DNA of 64,000 bases from CAYLJJ01 sp964384025. Lineage in GTDB: Bacteria; Myxococcota_A; Bradymonadia; UBA7976; UBA1532. The stretch covers positions 1-64,000 of the forward strand of contig CAYLJJ010000006.1 in the NCBI GenBank assembly GCA_964384025.1, written 5' to 3'. Positions 23,264 through 32,049 of the stretch are shown one piece after another. The position numbers were made by a program, and so were the translations under genes. How positions within the stretch are numbered: the stretch's first letter is position 1; each line of letters starts with the position of its first letter. The notes beneath the pieces are model-generated. The model ran no database searches, was not told the DNA's origin, and worked only from the letters and a program-made list of their open reading frames with translations.

Positions 23264-24892
23264 TCAACTGGAGCCTTCGATCCCGTAGATATTTAGCTTG
23301 CGGTAGAGGTTACGACGCGAGATCCCCAAGAGCTGCGCTGCGCGGGTCTTGTTCCAACGGGTCTTGATGAGCATCTCCAAGATCTCCTGTTTCTCCTGAG
23401 CCCTCCATTCTGCTCGAGTAGAGATCGGGCTGCGCTGTAGAGCTTGGGGAGGAGTTTTATTGGATTTTAAATTTAGGTGATTGAGCGCTTCAGGCTCCAG
23501 ACCAAGATCATCGATCTCGATGATGGGGCCTCGACAGAGGATGGCGCTGGACTTGATCAGGTTCTCCAGCTCTCGGACGTTACCAGGCCAGGGTCGTCGC
23601 ATAAGAGCTTGGAGAGCTTCAGGAGAGAGCCTCATGCTCTTTAACTTGAGTTCCTTGACGAAGCGCTCCAAGAAGTGCTCCGCCAACAGGGGGATATCTT
23701 CGGCGCGTTCTCGAAGAGGAGGCAGGCTGATCTCCACCACCTTAAGGCGGTAGTAGAGATCCTCCCGGAAAAGTCCTTCGCGGATATGCTCTAGAAGATC
23801 GCGGTGGGTAGCGGTGATGATGCGGGCTTGAAAAGGGATCGCTTGATTGCTCCCCAGGGGCAGCACCTCTTGCTCCTGCACCACTCTCAGCAGCTTGACC
23901 TGCAACTCCAAGGGCATCTCCCCAATCTCATCCAGGAAGAGGGTCCCATTCCTCGCGGCGACGAAGAGTCCCTGTTTGTCCTTGTCAGCTCCCGTAAAGG
24001 CTCCCTTCTTAAAACCAAAGAGTTCGCTCTCTAAGAGAGTCGCGGGCATCGCAGCACAGTTGATCGCCAAAAAGGGGGCTTGGGCACGCTCACCCCCTTG
24101 ATGAAGGGCACGCACAATCAGCTCTTTGCCGGTCCCACTCTCTCCTGTGATGAGGATAGGGATGGAGTAGTCCATCACCTGATCGAGGATCTCAAAGACC
24201 TTATAAATCTGGGGACTCCTCCCAACGATATTCTGAAAAGCATAGCGCAGGGTCCGAGCGCGGTTTCTGGCCCCAAGGGAGTGCTCAAACTGCCGGATCT
24301 CCGTTGAGGTATTGGGTGACTCCTCCTGAAAACTGTGTCCCTCTAAGCTGCCCTGAGTACGCCTCAGCGCCTCTTGCCTGCGCAGCTGTTGAAGCTCTCT
24401 CAGGTGACTCAAGAAGCCTCCTGTCAGCTCAGCCATATCTTGAGCGAGACGCAGATCATCTACCAGGAGGGGTTGTCGTCCATCGTGTAAGCGCGCCAAT
24501 AGAAAGGCGCCCAAGGGCTTGTTTTGTCCTGGAATACAGGCCGCCAATACGCTGCGGAGCGGAGCGCTGGCCGAGTTTGGCTCCTGGATCCTAGAGTCCA
24601 CGCTGAGATCGGCGGAGAGGAAAGGTTCCTCCTCTCTGAGGACATGATCAGCGATGCGTCGGTAGGCTCGATAACGGGGACTATGGAGGGCGCGTTGCTG
24701 AAGCTTGTAGATCGCCTTAACGCGGGGTCGGCCCCCTTCACGGATCAGGAAGAAGCCATGATCTGCCTTACTCAGCTCGACGATGCTCTCCAGGGCCTTG
24801 CGTAAGAGGCCGTTCTGATTCTCCTCAAAGGCCAAGCGCTTGCTCAATGAGATCCAGCGCTCTAGGCGAGTGACCCGATCAGTTTGGCTCAA
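23264..24892 (-). CDS. Sigma-54-dependent transcriptional activator with GAF domain
   Basis: A 542-residue NtrC-family enhancer-binding protein. The N-terminal GAF-like sensor (~15-165) is followed by a linker. The AAA+ sigma-54 interaction domain (~215-450) has Walker A GESGTGKE, the GAFTGA loop, Walker B TLFLDEIGE, sensor motif LYYRLKV and WPGNVREL. A Fis-type helix-turn-helix lies at the end (KTRAAQLLGISRRNLYRKL). There is no receiver or FHA domain, so activation is probably by a ligand or protein bound to GAF. The TTG at 24892 follows GGGGAGGA; an earlier TTG at 24913 is possible. It converges on the PPC protein and diverges from miaB. Confidence 0.93.
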   Translation of the reverse strand: MSQTDRVTRLERWISLSKRLAFEENQNGLLRKALESIVELSKADHGFFLIREGGRPRVKAIYKLQQRALHSPRYRAYRRIADHVLREEEPFLSADLSVDSRIQEPNSASAPLRSVLAACIPGQNKPLGAFLLARLHDGRQPLLVDDLRLAQDMAELTGGFLSHLRELQQLRRQEALRRTQGSLEGHSFQEESPNTSTEIRQFEHSLGARNRARTLRYAFQNIVGRSPQIYKVFEILDQVMDYSIPILITGESGTGKELIVRALHQGGERAQAPFLAINCAAMPATLLESELFGFKKGAFTGADKDKQGLFVAARNGTLFLDEIGEMPLELQVKLLRVVQEQEVLPLGSNQAIPFQARIITATHRDLLEHIREGLFREDLYYRLKVVEISLPPLRERAEDIPLLAEHFLERFVKELKLKSMRLSPEALQALMRRPWPGNVRELENLIKSSAILCRGPIIEIDDLGLEPEALNHLNLKSNKTPPQALQRSPISTRAEWRAQEKQEILEMLIKTRWNKTRAAQLLGISRRNLYRKLNIYGIEGSS

Positions 24893-24998
24893 AAATCCTC
24901 CCCGCTTGATCAAGCTTTCTCAAGTGAATATGGTCCGCAGCTCTAACTCGCAGCCACGCTCACAGGGCTGCGATCTCACCAGCCTCAAGGAGCCAACA

Positions 24999-26330
24999 GT
25001 GTCCCAGAAGCCGCCCATCTCCCAGAGCGTCTATATCGAGACCTACGGCTGCCAGATGAACGAAGCCGACACCGAGCTGATGTATGGACTGCTCAGACGC
25101 CAAGGCTACACCATCGTGGAGACAGATAAGGAGGCTGATGTGGTGCTCCTTAACACCTGCACGGTCAGAGAGCGCGCAGAGGAGCGTGTCTTTGGTCGCT
25201 TGGGTTGGCTTAAATCCCTCAAGGCGCGACGCCCAGGGATGATCTTGGGCGTCACCGGTTGTATGGCTGAGCGTATGAAGGCTGATCTCCTCAAGCGCGC
25301 ACCCTATGTTGATCTTGTATTGGGGCCAGACTCCTACCGTCGTCTCCCAGATCTTCTCCAGCAGATCCCCGAGGCTGATAACTCCCTGATCGATGTGCGC
25401 TTGGACCGTCGAGAGCGTTACGAGGGCTTGGAACTGGATCGAACGGCGGGGATCAGTGGCTGGCTGCCCATCCAACGAGGCTGTGACAAGTTCTGCACCT
25501 TCTGTATCGTACCCTTTGTGCGTGGACGAGAGCGCAGCCTGCCCCCCGATGAGGTAGAGGCGCAAGCGCGGCAGATGGTGGAGCGCGGCTTTCTAGAGAT
25601 CAGCCTCTTGGGCCAAAGCGTCTCCAGTTACTATGAGCGGGGCTGTGACTTCGCTGACCTTCTACGCAGAGTTCACGCCATTGAGGGTCTGGAGCGCCTG
25701 CGTTTTATATCTCCCTACCCCAACGACTTCTCCCCTCGCCTGATCGATGCTTTGGCGGAGCTGCCTCGGCTGGGGCGCCATCTCCATCTGCCCCTTCAGA
25801 GTGGAAGCAGTCGTATCCTCAAGGAGATGCGTCGGGGCTACACCGCTGAGGCATATCGAGAGCAGGTGGCCCTGATCCGTAAGCGTCTCAAAGGCTGGGC
25901 TCTGAGCACAGATATCATCGTAGGTTACCCAGGGGAGAGAGATGAAGATTTTCAACAGACCCTGGAGATCATGGAGGCGCTGCGCTTTGACAGCGCCTTT
26001 ATGTTCCGCTACAGCGAGCGAGAGGGGACCTTCGCGGCTCGTCAACACAAAGATGATGTTTCTGACGAACTCAAGCGGGAGCGGCTCCAGGCGCTCATCA
26101 AGCTTCAGGAGTCAATCAGCAAAGAGCGTTACCGCGCCCAGATCGGGCGACGGCATGAGATCCTCATCTCAGGACCCTCACGCCGTAACCCCAAACAGGT
26201 GATCGGTCGCAGCAGTTGCTTTCGCACCACCATCTTGGAGGGCAACCATCAACCGGGAGATCTGGTCAAAGTAGAGATCTATGACGCCACCAGCCACACT
26301 CTCTTTGGAGAGCCCATCAAGGAGGGTTAA
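24999..26330 (+). CDS. miaB: tRNA-2-methylthio-N6-dimethylallyladenosine synthase
   Basis: A 443-residue radical SAM methylthiotransferase that adds the 2-methylthio group to i6A37 of tRNA. The N-terminal UPF0004 domain holds the auxiliary cluster cysteines (YGCQMN, LNTCTVRE, TGCMAER). The radical SAM cluster is RGCDKFCTFCIVP (CxxxCxxC), and a TRAM domain ends the protein. YGCQMNxxD and the length match MiaB rather than RimO or MtaB. The GTG at 24999 has AGGAG six bases upstream and gives the normal family length; an in-frame ATG at 24930 is less likely. Its end overlaps the converging HEAT lipoprotein by 14 bases. Confidence 0.95.
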   Translation: MSQKPPISQSVYIETYGCQMNEADTELMYGLLRRQGYTIVETDKEADVVLLNTCTVRERAEERVFGRLGWLKSLKARRPGMILGVTGCMAERMKADLLKRAPYVDLVLGPDSYRRLPDLLQQIPEADNSLIDVRLDRRERYEGLELDRTAGISGWLPIQRGCDKFCTFCIVPFVRGRERSLPPDEVEAQARQMVERGFLEISLLGQSVSSYYERGCDFADLLRRVHAIEGLERLRFISPYPNDFSPRLIDALAELPRLGRHLHLPLQSGSSRILKEMRRGYTAEAYREQVALIRKRLKGWALSTDIIVGYPGERDEDFQQTLEIMEALRFDSAFMFRYSEREGTFAARQHKDDVSDELKRERLQALIKLQESISKERYRAQIGRRHEILISGPSRRNPKQVIGRSSCFRTTILEGNHQPGDLVKVEIYDATSHTLFGEPIKEG

Positions 26331-26961
26331 GGGCTTCCTTGAGAGCCTCAAGGACCAGAGGATCTTTCTCTCTTTCTTGACGCTCTTTGAGAGCCTTATA
26401 TACCTGCTTTTGCTCTTGATAGGGGCTCAAGGCTTTGATCGCGGAGATCCTGATTTGAAGATCAGGATCTTCTAAGCTCTGCTGTGCTGCGTTCCAGACT
26501 GGCTCCTGATCAAGAAAACTGTGGATGAGGGCGCGTAACGCACCCCGGCGAAGACTAAGCTCTTTGGCGTTGAGCAGAGGCAACAGCGCTTCAACCGCTC
26601 CAGGGCTCTTACGAATAGAGAGCCCTGCCATCGCTCGCTGCTTGCGGATCAAGCTTCCCTCAGCCCTGAGCGCAGCCAACAACGCAGTGTCTGCCTCTTT
26701 GGGCAGACTCCGCCATTGATCCTCTCTGGGGAGCCCTCTCCAACTCAACAGCTTCTCTACGTTGAGAGCGCCTTTGGGTGCATGTGAGGGCTTCAGCATA
26801 GCCAACCCTGGTCCAGACTTCAGGCCCTTAAAGTTGGGCATTGAAGCGGACTTAAGAGGCTGGCACTTCTGGCTTGAGGTCAGCTTAGGAGGGACCTTTG
26901 GGGGCGGACCCGCACAAGCTAGGAGAAGCAGGAGCGGGTAGAGAGTGGCTGAGATCTTCAT
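26317..26961 (-). CDS. HEAT-repeat lipoprotein
   Basis: A 214-residue lipoprotein from the ATG at 26961. The signal ends at the lipobox LLACAG. The mature protein opens with a proline-rich tether (GPPPKVPPKLTSS). About four HEAT-like helical repeats follow (LAALRAEGSLIRKQRAMAG, GAVEALLPLLNAKELSLRRG, NAAQQSLEDPDLQIRISAIK). HEAT arrays bind proteins; as a lipoprotein it should act as a periplasmic scaffold. No obvious operon partner. A similar design is seen in the lipoprotein at 43.5 kb. Confidence 0.7.
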   Translation of the reverse strand: MKISATLYPLLLLLACAGPPPKVPPKLTSSQKCQPLKSASMPNFKGLKSGPGLAMLKPSHAPKGALNVEKLLSWRGLPREDQWRSLPKEADTALLAALRAEGSLIRKQRAMAGLSIRKSPGAVEALLPLLNAKELSLRRGALRALIHSFLDQEPVWNAAQQSLEDPDLQIRISAIKALSPYQEQKQVYKALKERQEREKDPLVLEALKEALNPP

Positions 26962-27316
26962 AAAGCCATATCTACCTGATCGTCTGCTGCTGCATAAGAG
27001 AATCTGAACAGAAATTTGAGGCAACTTTGATCAAAGAATCTCAATAGGAGCTGCGCAATTGAATCGATAAACCCCTGTATTTATCAATGTTTACACGCTT
27101 CAACAAGGAATCATGAGAAGATACTCGATCAAAAAATCTTTCCGTGTTGGGCTGAACGATTATTGAATGTTTTCCGCGTCAGCCCTGGCTGAGAGGAGCG
27201 CGGGTGGCAGTATCGAGACACCCTCCAATTTGGCAAAGGCATCATCTCTTTCTCTCTGGGGTGACTTTTGGGGAGGAGCCGAGTACCTTTCTGCCTCCCG
27301 AGGAGGGTTTTAGATC
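26962..27316 (+). other. 355-bp divergent intergenic region
   Basis: A lower-GC region between divergent genes, so it must hold promoters in both directions. No clear -35/-10 pair stood out. The only structure noted is a short hairpin over the ribosome-binding site of the plus-strand gene. Confidence 0.4.
27295..27307 (+). promoter_or_regulatory. Hairpin covering the ribosome-binding site of the 27317 gene
   Basis: CCTCC (27295-27299) and GGAGG (27303-27307) can pair around the loop CGA. GGAGG is the Shine-Dalgarno of the ATG at 27317. The stem is only five base pairs but all strong; it could reduce initiation. A chance origin cannot be excluded. Confidence 0.35.
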
Positions 27317-27766
27317 ATGAAAGCAGTCCACGTAATCGCAGCAGTTGGCGCGGTTTTGATCATCGCGATAACAGCTTGGTACTTTTATATGCAATATTCC
27401 GAGGTGGATACTGAGCCTCAGGCCAAGACCCGAGGACTCCAGATCAACGGGCGAGTGCTTAAGTTGGATCATCGGCTTAAGCAGCGGCAGGCGGAGATCA
27501 GTCGCAATGCAAAAGCTCAGCTTCAACCTAAGGCTGGAGCGAAAGATCAGAAGGTTGCAGTTCCCGAAGTCAAAGCTCCTCAGCCCCCTGTAAAGGCTGA
27601 GGTCAAGGACAAGGCGCCTCAGCCCCCTGTAAAGGCTGAGGGCAAGGGCAAGACGCCTCAGCCCCCTGTAAAGGCTGAGGGCAAGGGCAAGACGCCTCAG
27701 CCCCCTGTAAAGGCTGAGGGCAAGACCCCACCCAAGGTTAAACCTGAGCCCGCCCCCAAGCCCTAA
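27317..27766 (+). CDS. Membrane-anchored Pro/Lys-rich repeat protein
   Basis: A 149-residue protein with a single N-terminal transmembrane segment (VIAAVGAVLIIAITAWYFYM). A ~40-residue linker and a C-terminal half of 13-residue repeats (PQPPVKAEGKGKT) follow. The extended, positively charged tail resembles the periplasm-spanning part of TonB-like proteins, but no TonB C-terminal domain follows. It probably spans part of the periplasm and binds envelope polymers (inference). It is followed eight bases later by the carboxypeptidase-regulatory-domain gene, so the two are likely co-expressed. Confidence 0.6.
   Translation: MKAVHVIAAVGAVLIIAITAWYFYMQYSEVDTEPQAKTRGLQINGRVLKLDHRLKQRQAEISRNAKAQLQPKAGAKDQKVAVPEVKAPQPPVKAEVKDKAPQPPVKAEGKGKTPQPPVKAEGKGKTPQPPVKAEGKTPPKVKPEPAPKP
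27571..27729 (+). repeat. 39-bp in-frame tandem repeats (PQPPVKAEGKGKT)
   Basis: Three to four units of 39 bp, the last two nearly identical, code the Pro/Lys tail of the membrane-anchored protein. The unit is a multiple of three, so copy number can change without frameshift. Confidence 0.75.
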
Positions 27767-27774
27767 GAGTTTCC

Positions 27775-29325
27775 ATGCGCTCCTTCAAGATAGGCCTCTC
27801 TCTCAGCCTGCTCTGTGGGCTGCTCTATCTGCTGTTTCTCTTTGGACAGTATGATCCTGGAGCGCGCTATACCCGCGCTCCCAAAGAGGCTCTCTCAGTG
27901 GAAGAGAGCAGCTCCGTCGCTCCTCAGGAGCTTCCAGAAGAGGAGGAGGTAGCTTGGCCTGAAGATGCACCCCGAGGCGTTTATGGGCAGGTCCTGGATC
28001 TGGATGGAGCGCCGATCATGGGCGCTAAGCTTTCAATCCTTTATCCAAACGCCAAAGAGCGTAGTGCTCAGAGCAGCGCCAAGGGAGATTTTCGTCTCGA
28101 TCATCTTGCTCCAGGCTTCCAGGAGGTTCAGATCGAGGCACGGGGCTATCTGCCACAGCTTCATCAAGAGCTGCCCTTTCCCGCCCGAGCACGTCTACGC
28201 TGGGACTTTTACTTGGAACTCAAGTCGGGCATCACAGGGATCGTTCTTGGAGATCAGGGAGCTGCTTCAGAGGCCAGGGTCTTTTTGAGGCGGGTGGGGC
28301 ATCAACAACCCCTTGGTTTTAGCCGCGCCGATGCGACGGGGCGTTTCGCCCTGGAGTGGCCAGAGGAGGGCGGGGCGTTAGAACTTTGGGCTCATCACGG
28401 TCAATCTGGAGAGACCTCTCTTCAGATCGAAGAGCCTGGAGAGTATCAGTTGCGCCTCCCTGGAGGAGGGTTTCTCAGCGGCTCGGTGATCGACGAGCAG
28501 GGGGATCCAGTGATCTCCTTCTCCATCACCGCCTCTCCCCTGCTCTCGGGCGGAGGTCCTCCCGCTCAATCTTTTGAGGATGAGTTGGGCCGTTTTCAGC
28601 TCGGACCCCTGGCGCCTGGTCGAGTTCGGCTTTGGGTCGCCGCCGAGGGGTATCAACCGACAGATCTCCATGACATCTTGCTGGCCTCGGGGGAGGAGAC
28701 CAGCGAGATCCTCCTGCGCATGAAGAGATCCCTCACTCTTCAAGGGCGGGTGAGCGATGCCCACACAGGTCGAGCGATCGAGGGAGCTCAGATCATCCCC
28801 GCTGAATGGCGAGCACAGGCTCTGGCTGAGTCGGTGGGCGCCTACAGCGATGAACAGGGCCGCTACCACCTCAGCGCCCTCCCTGGAGATCGCAGCAGCC
28901 TGCGAGTTGAAGCAGAGGGGTATCAATCTCTGCTCTTGGGGGGAGTTCAAGGGAAGCCTGGAGCGAGCTTACGGCGAGACTTTAGCCTTGAGCCTCTCCA
29001 GGCAGGGCAGCGAGGGGGCGCCCAACTCACCGGCATCGGGGCGGTGCTGCTCAGCCACCGTGAGGGGGTCTCTATCCAGAAAGTCGTCTCAGGAGGGCCT
29101 GCCGAGGGCAGACTTCAGCGGGGCGATTTGATCCTCCAGGTGGGCTTGCGATCGGCCAAAAAGCTGGGCCTCCAGCGGGTGGCTCAGGCGATCCGAGGAG
29201 AGGAGGGCAGTGAGGTTGAGTTGCTCGTTCGCCGTCGGGGCCAGCGGGAACCACTCTCAATCCTGCTTACGCGCTCTCGGGTGAGGATGCCGGAGGTTCG
29301 CCGCCGTCGCAGGAGTCCACATTGA
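27775..29325 (+). CDS. Membrane-anchored protein with carboxypeptidase-regulatory-like domains and PDZ domain
   Basis: A 516-residue protein. One N-terminal signal-anchor helix (IGLSLSLLCGLLYLLFLFG) and an acidic linker lead into four transthyretin/carboxypeptidase-regulatory-like beta domains (~65-410). Each opens with a pattern like VYGQVLDLDGAPIMGAKL, GRFQLGPLAPGRVRLWV or LQGRVSDAHTGRAIEGA. The C-terminal PDZ domain (~420-500) has GIGAVLLSHREGVSIQKVV, GPAEGRLQRGDLILQV and EEGSEVELLVRRRG. PDZ domains recruit C-termini and are frequent in periplasmic secretion or protease complexes. No protease residues are seen. Its stop overlaps the next TTG start (TTGA). Confidence 0.75.
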   Translation: MRSFKIGLSLSLLCGLLYLLFLFGQYDPGARYTRAPKEALSVEESSSVAPQELPEEEEVAWPEDAPRGVYGQVLDLDGAPIMGAKLSILYPNAKERSAQSSAKGDFRLDHLAPGFQEVQIEARGYLPQLHQELPFPARARLRWDFYLELKSGITGIVLGDQGAASEARVFLRRVGHQQPLGFSRADATGRFALEWPEEGGALELWAHHGQSGETSLQIEEPGEYQLRLPGGGFLSGSVIDEQGDPVISFSITASPLLSGGGPPAQSFEDELGRFQLGPLAPGRVRLWVAAEGYQPTDLHDILLASGEETSEILLRMKRSLTLQGRVSDAHTGRAIEGAQIIPAEWRAQALAESVGAYSDEQGRYHLSALPGDRSSLRVEAEGYQSLLLGGVQGKPGASLRRDFSLEPLQAGQRGGAQLTGIGAVLLSHREGVSIQKVVSGGPAEGRLQRGDLILQVGLRSAKKLGLQRVAQAIRGEEGSEVELLVRRRGQREPLSILLTRSRVRMPEVRRRRRSPH

Positions 29326-30200
29326 TATTCCTGGCTCTCTTGGCGTTTTTGAGCTTTTCAGAGGAACAGAGCATCCTCCAAGCCCCCCCTGAGGTGAAGC
29401 GTTGGGAACCCAGTGGCGCCCTGGTGCGAGGAGATCAGCTCTGGGTGGTGAGCGATCGAGGGGGCTGGCTCGCTCGCTACCCTCTGCCTCTACACCCTGG
29501 AGTCAATCTACCGCGCTGGGCCCAACCCATCACTCTGCCTCAGCCCCGCATCAAGTGGGAGGCTCTAGCCCCTGGGCCAGGAGAGGTGTTCTATCTCCTG
29601 GAGGCTTGGGAGCGCGCAGTCTGGCGCTGTGGTGGACCCAGCTGTCCAGAGCCTAAGCGCTTGAGCTTTTCGGAGATCGAAGCCCTGGCGCCAGGGAGCC
29701 CTTGGCTCTCTCTAGAGGCTCTAGCCCTCCAGGGGGATCAGCTCTGGCTGGGCAGTCGAGGCAGGCTCCAGGGAGACTCGTTTCTGCCCTGGGGGCGGAT
29801 CCTAGAGCGAGACAAAGGGATGATCGCCCCCTGGGGACCTCAGCTGCATGAGGGCCGCGCTTATGGCCTCAGCGGGATGGTTGTTGAGGCTGAGGAGATC
29901 TGGATGACCTGGAGTTATGAGGATGAGGGCCATAGCCAAGAGAGCGTTGCCGGCCTCCTGATGCTGAGCCGGATGGACCCCAAGGGGGGTGCCTGGGGAA
30001 AACCTCAGCTCTGCGAGGCCCTGGAGGGTAAGCCGGAGGGGATCGCCCTCTGGCGTGACCAGTTGATCATCGTCTTTGACCAGGATCGAGATCGAAAGGG
30101 TGGCCCTGAGGGTTTTCCCTTGCGGCCTGACCAGGATTTTGCGCTTACCCGCCCCAGGCGCTGCTCTCCAAACCTCGCTCCTTCTTGGTTTGGCCCTTGA
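29322..30200 (+). CDS. Secreted protein of the phytase-like esterase propeller type (tentative)
   Basis: A 292-residue exported protein with a TTG start overlapping the previous stop. After a short signal (FLALLAFLSFSEEQS) the sequence shows repeated strand pairs: PSGALVRGDQLWVVSDRGGW, IKWEALAPGPGEVFYLLE, LSLEALALQGDQLWLGSRGR and PEGIALWRDQLIIVFDQD. The pattern of 'EALA' and 'PEGIA' motifs is that of the esterase-like phytase propeller domain. Catalytic residues cannot be assigned with confidence. Co-translation with the PDZ protein suggests a common envelope task. Confidence 0.55.
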   Translation: MIFLALLAFLSFSEEQSILQAPPEVKRWEPSGALVRGDQLWVVSDRGGWLARYPLPLHPGVNLPRWAQPITLPQPRIKWEALAPGPGEVFYLLEAWERAVWRCGGPSCPEPKRLSFSEIEALAPGSPWLSLEALALQGDQLWLGSRGRLQGDSFLPWGRILERDKGMIAPWGPQLHEGRAYGLSGMVVEAEEIWMTWSYEDEGHSQESVAGLLMLSRMDPKGGAWGKPQLCEALEGKPEGIALWRDQLIIVFDQDRDRKGGPEGFPLRPDQDFALTRPRRCSPNLAPSWFGP

Positions 30201-30266
30201 GAGACAGATGACCCTGGTGTTTTCACTGGCTCTCTTAGGCGAAGAACTCTGTTAAGCTCCTTGGCG

Positions 30267-30953
30267 ATGATCTGGCGACTCCTCCTCAAGCGCTCTCTGT
30301 TGCGGCTCAGCTTGGGCCTGCTCTTGGTGCTGAGCTTGCCCCTTTGGCTCCCCGAGTCTCTCCAACAGCGACTCTGGATCTTGAGCTTTCTGGGATTGCT
30401 CTCTCCCTGGCTGGTGCTGGGCCGAGATCAGGCGCGGCGGCGAGAGGGCTGGCGCGCTCTGCTTCAGCGTGCGCCGCGCGCTCGTCGTCTGATCTTGGGA
30501 GAGCAGCTCCTCCCTCTGCTGATTCTGGCCCTGGGCGCTTGGTTGGGGACAGAGCAGGCTTGGCGTCCCAGTCTAGCGCTCCTGAGCTGGAGTGGCTGCT
30601 TGATGCTCTGGGCGGATGCCCTGGATCGAAGCAGCTCAGATCCAGGCACTGCTTGGCTCCCGCTCTCTTTAGGGATCATCCTGATCGTGGGCGCGCCTCT
30701 CTGGCTCTCTCCTCTCTTTGGGCTGCCCGCTTGGCGCCCCTGGATCGCAACCCTGGCGGTGGGCCTACATCCAGCAGCCTCAGCCTTAGCTGCGGCTCAA
30801 CTCTCTACTTTACAAGATCCCTGGTTTTACACCCTGACCCTCAGCGGCATCCTGGAGGTTCGCCCTCTTGATTGGAGTTGGGGGTTCATCTTTTACAGTG
30901 GCCTTGGCTTCTTAGGGCTCTTAAGCGCCCAAGGTGCCGCGCGCCGCCCTTGA
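30267..30953 (+). CDS. Integral membrane protein, about six helices
   Basis: A 228-residue hydrophobic protein rich in Leu/Trp. About six membrane segments are visible (LSLGLLLVLSLPLWLP, LWILSFLGLLSPWLVLG, LLPLLILALGAWLG, LSLGIILIVGAPLWL, GFIFYSGLGFLGLLSA). A basic cytoplasmic loop (RDQARRREGWRALLQRAPRARR) follows the second helix. Size and layout resemble CcmB- or ABC-2-type permeases, but no ATPase gene is adjacent and I would not name it so. Start chosen at ATG 30267; TTG 30261 is in frame. Confidence 0.55.
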   Translation: MIWRLLLKRSLLRLSLGLLLVLSLPLWLPESLQQRLWILSFLGLLSPWLVLGRDQARRREGWRALLQRAPRARRLILGEQLLPLLILALGAWLGTEQAWRPSLALLSWSGCLMLWADALDRSSSDPGTAWLPLSLGIILIVGAPLWLSPLFGLPAWRPWIATLAVGLHPAASALAAAQLSTLQDPWFYTLTLSGILEVRPLDWSWGFIFYSGLGFLGLLSAQGAARRP

Positions 30954-30963
30954 GGAGTTTCTG

Positions 30964-32043
30964 ATGATGAGAAGTCTGAGCCTTCTGCTCCTGCTCTCCG
31001 CTCCCGCGCTGAGCCAGACCCCTGCCGCCCCCCTTGATCCTCAGCTCATCGCCAAGGCGAAGAAGAGCACCGACAAGGGGCTGCGCTTCTTGCGAAGCCA
31101 ACAGAATGAAGATGGCTCCTATGGTAAGCATGTGGGCCTCACCTCGATCGCCCTCCTAGCCTTCGCGGAGAGCCATCGAGACTATAAGGTTGATGATGGC
31201 CCCTTTATCAGCGCTGCGGTGAGGTGGCTTCAGGCGCAGATTCGTGAAGATGGCGCGATCACAGGAGACTCAACCCCCACCTACAACACCGCCCTGGCGA
31301 TCCTCGCTTTTCAAGCTTTGGATCCCAAAAAATTCAAGAATGAGATCAAGGGAGGGCAGAAGTTCCTGCTCAGGTTCCAGAGCGATGAGGAGCAAAAGTA
31401 TAAGAAGGGCGACAAGTTCTACGGAGGCATCGGCTATGGTGGCGATGAGCGCCCCGATCTCTCCAATCTGCAATATGCCCTGGAGGCTCTTAAGAAGAGC
31501 GACTATGACCCCAAGAGCGATGTGTGGAGCAAGGCGGAGATCTTCATCAACCGCTGTCAGAACCGCAGTGAGTCCAACGACCAACCTTGGGCAGGTGATG
31601 ACGGCGGCTTTGTCTACGCTCCAGGCCAAAGCCCTGTAGGGGGCACTCAGAGCTATGGCTCCATGACCTTCGCGGGCCTCAAGAGCCTGATCTTTGTTCG
31701 TGCCAAAAAGGATGATCCTAGAGTTCAAGCAGCCTGGAGCTGGATCCAGAAGCACTATGATTTCAACGAACACCCTGGCTTTGGCACCACAGGCTACTTC
31801 TACTATCTCCAAACCGCTGCAGGCGCCTTGGAGGCCTTCGGCGAGGCTTATGTCCCCGATCCCAAAGGGCGTAAGCGGGATTGGCGTTTGGACTTGGCTG
31901 AGAAGTTGATCAGCCTTCAGGGGAAGGATGGCTCCTGGATCAACAAAGATCCCAAATACTGGGAGGGGAACGCTACCCTGAGCACCGCCCGCGCGGTGAC
32001 CAGCATCAACCACATCTTGCGGGCCACAGGCGCCATCAAATAG
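30964..32043 (+). CDS. Secreted protein with prenyltransferase/squalene-oxidase-like repeats
   Basis: A 359-residue protein. The ATG at 30964 has GAGGAG upstream, and a signal peptide (SLSLLLLLSAPALSQTP) follows. The mature protein is an alpha/alpha toroid with QW-like repeats (GLRFLRSQQNEDGSYG, AVRWLQAQIREDGAITG, DDGGFVYAPG, KLISLQGKDGSWINKDP). This fold is shared by squalene cyclases and protein prenyltransferases, but also by non-enzymatic secreted relatives of complement/alpha-macroglobulin type. The DxDD acid motif of class II cyclases is not evident, so a binding rather than catalytic role is more likely. It sits between two membrane-protein genes. Confidence 0.75.
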   Translation: MMRSLSLLLLLSAPALSQTPAAPLDPQLIAKAKKSTDKGLRFLRSQQNEDGSYGKHVGLTSIALLAFAESHRDYKVDDGPFISAAVRWLQAQIREDGAITGDSTPTYNTALAILAFQALDPKKFKNEIKGGQKFLLRFQSDEEQKYKKGDKFYGGIGYGGDERPDLSNLQYALEALKKSDYDPKSDVWSKAEIFINRCQNRSESNDQPWAGDDGGFVYAPGQSPVGGTQSYGSMTFAGLKSLIFVRAKKDDPRVQAAWSWIQKHYDFNEHPGFGTTGYFYYLQTAAGALEAFGEAYVPDPKGRKRDWRLDLAEKLISLQGKDGSWINKDPKYWEGNATLSTARAVTSINHILRATGAIK

Positions 32044-32049
32044 TGATCC

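Noticed and set aside
24840..24998. N-terminal extension of MiaB by about 53 residues
   Set aside because: It overlaps the divergent regulator start, is unlike MiaB, and the GTG at 24999 has an AGGAG site at ideal spacing.
28378..28950. Long minus-strand frame opposite the PDZ/carboxypeptidase-regulatory gene
   Set aside because: It is an antisense shadow; the plus-strand product has clear domains and operon coupling.
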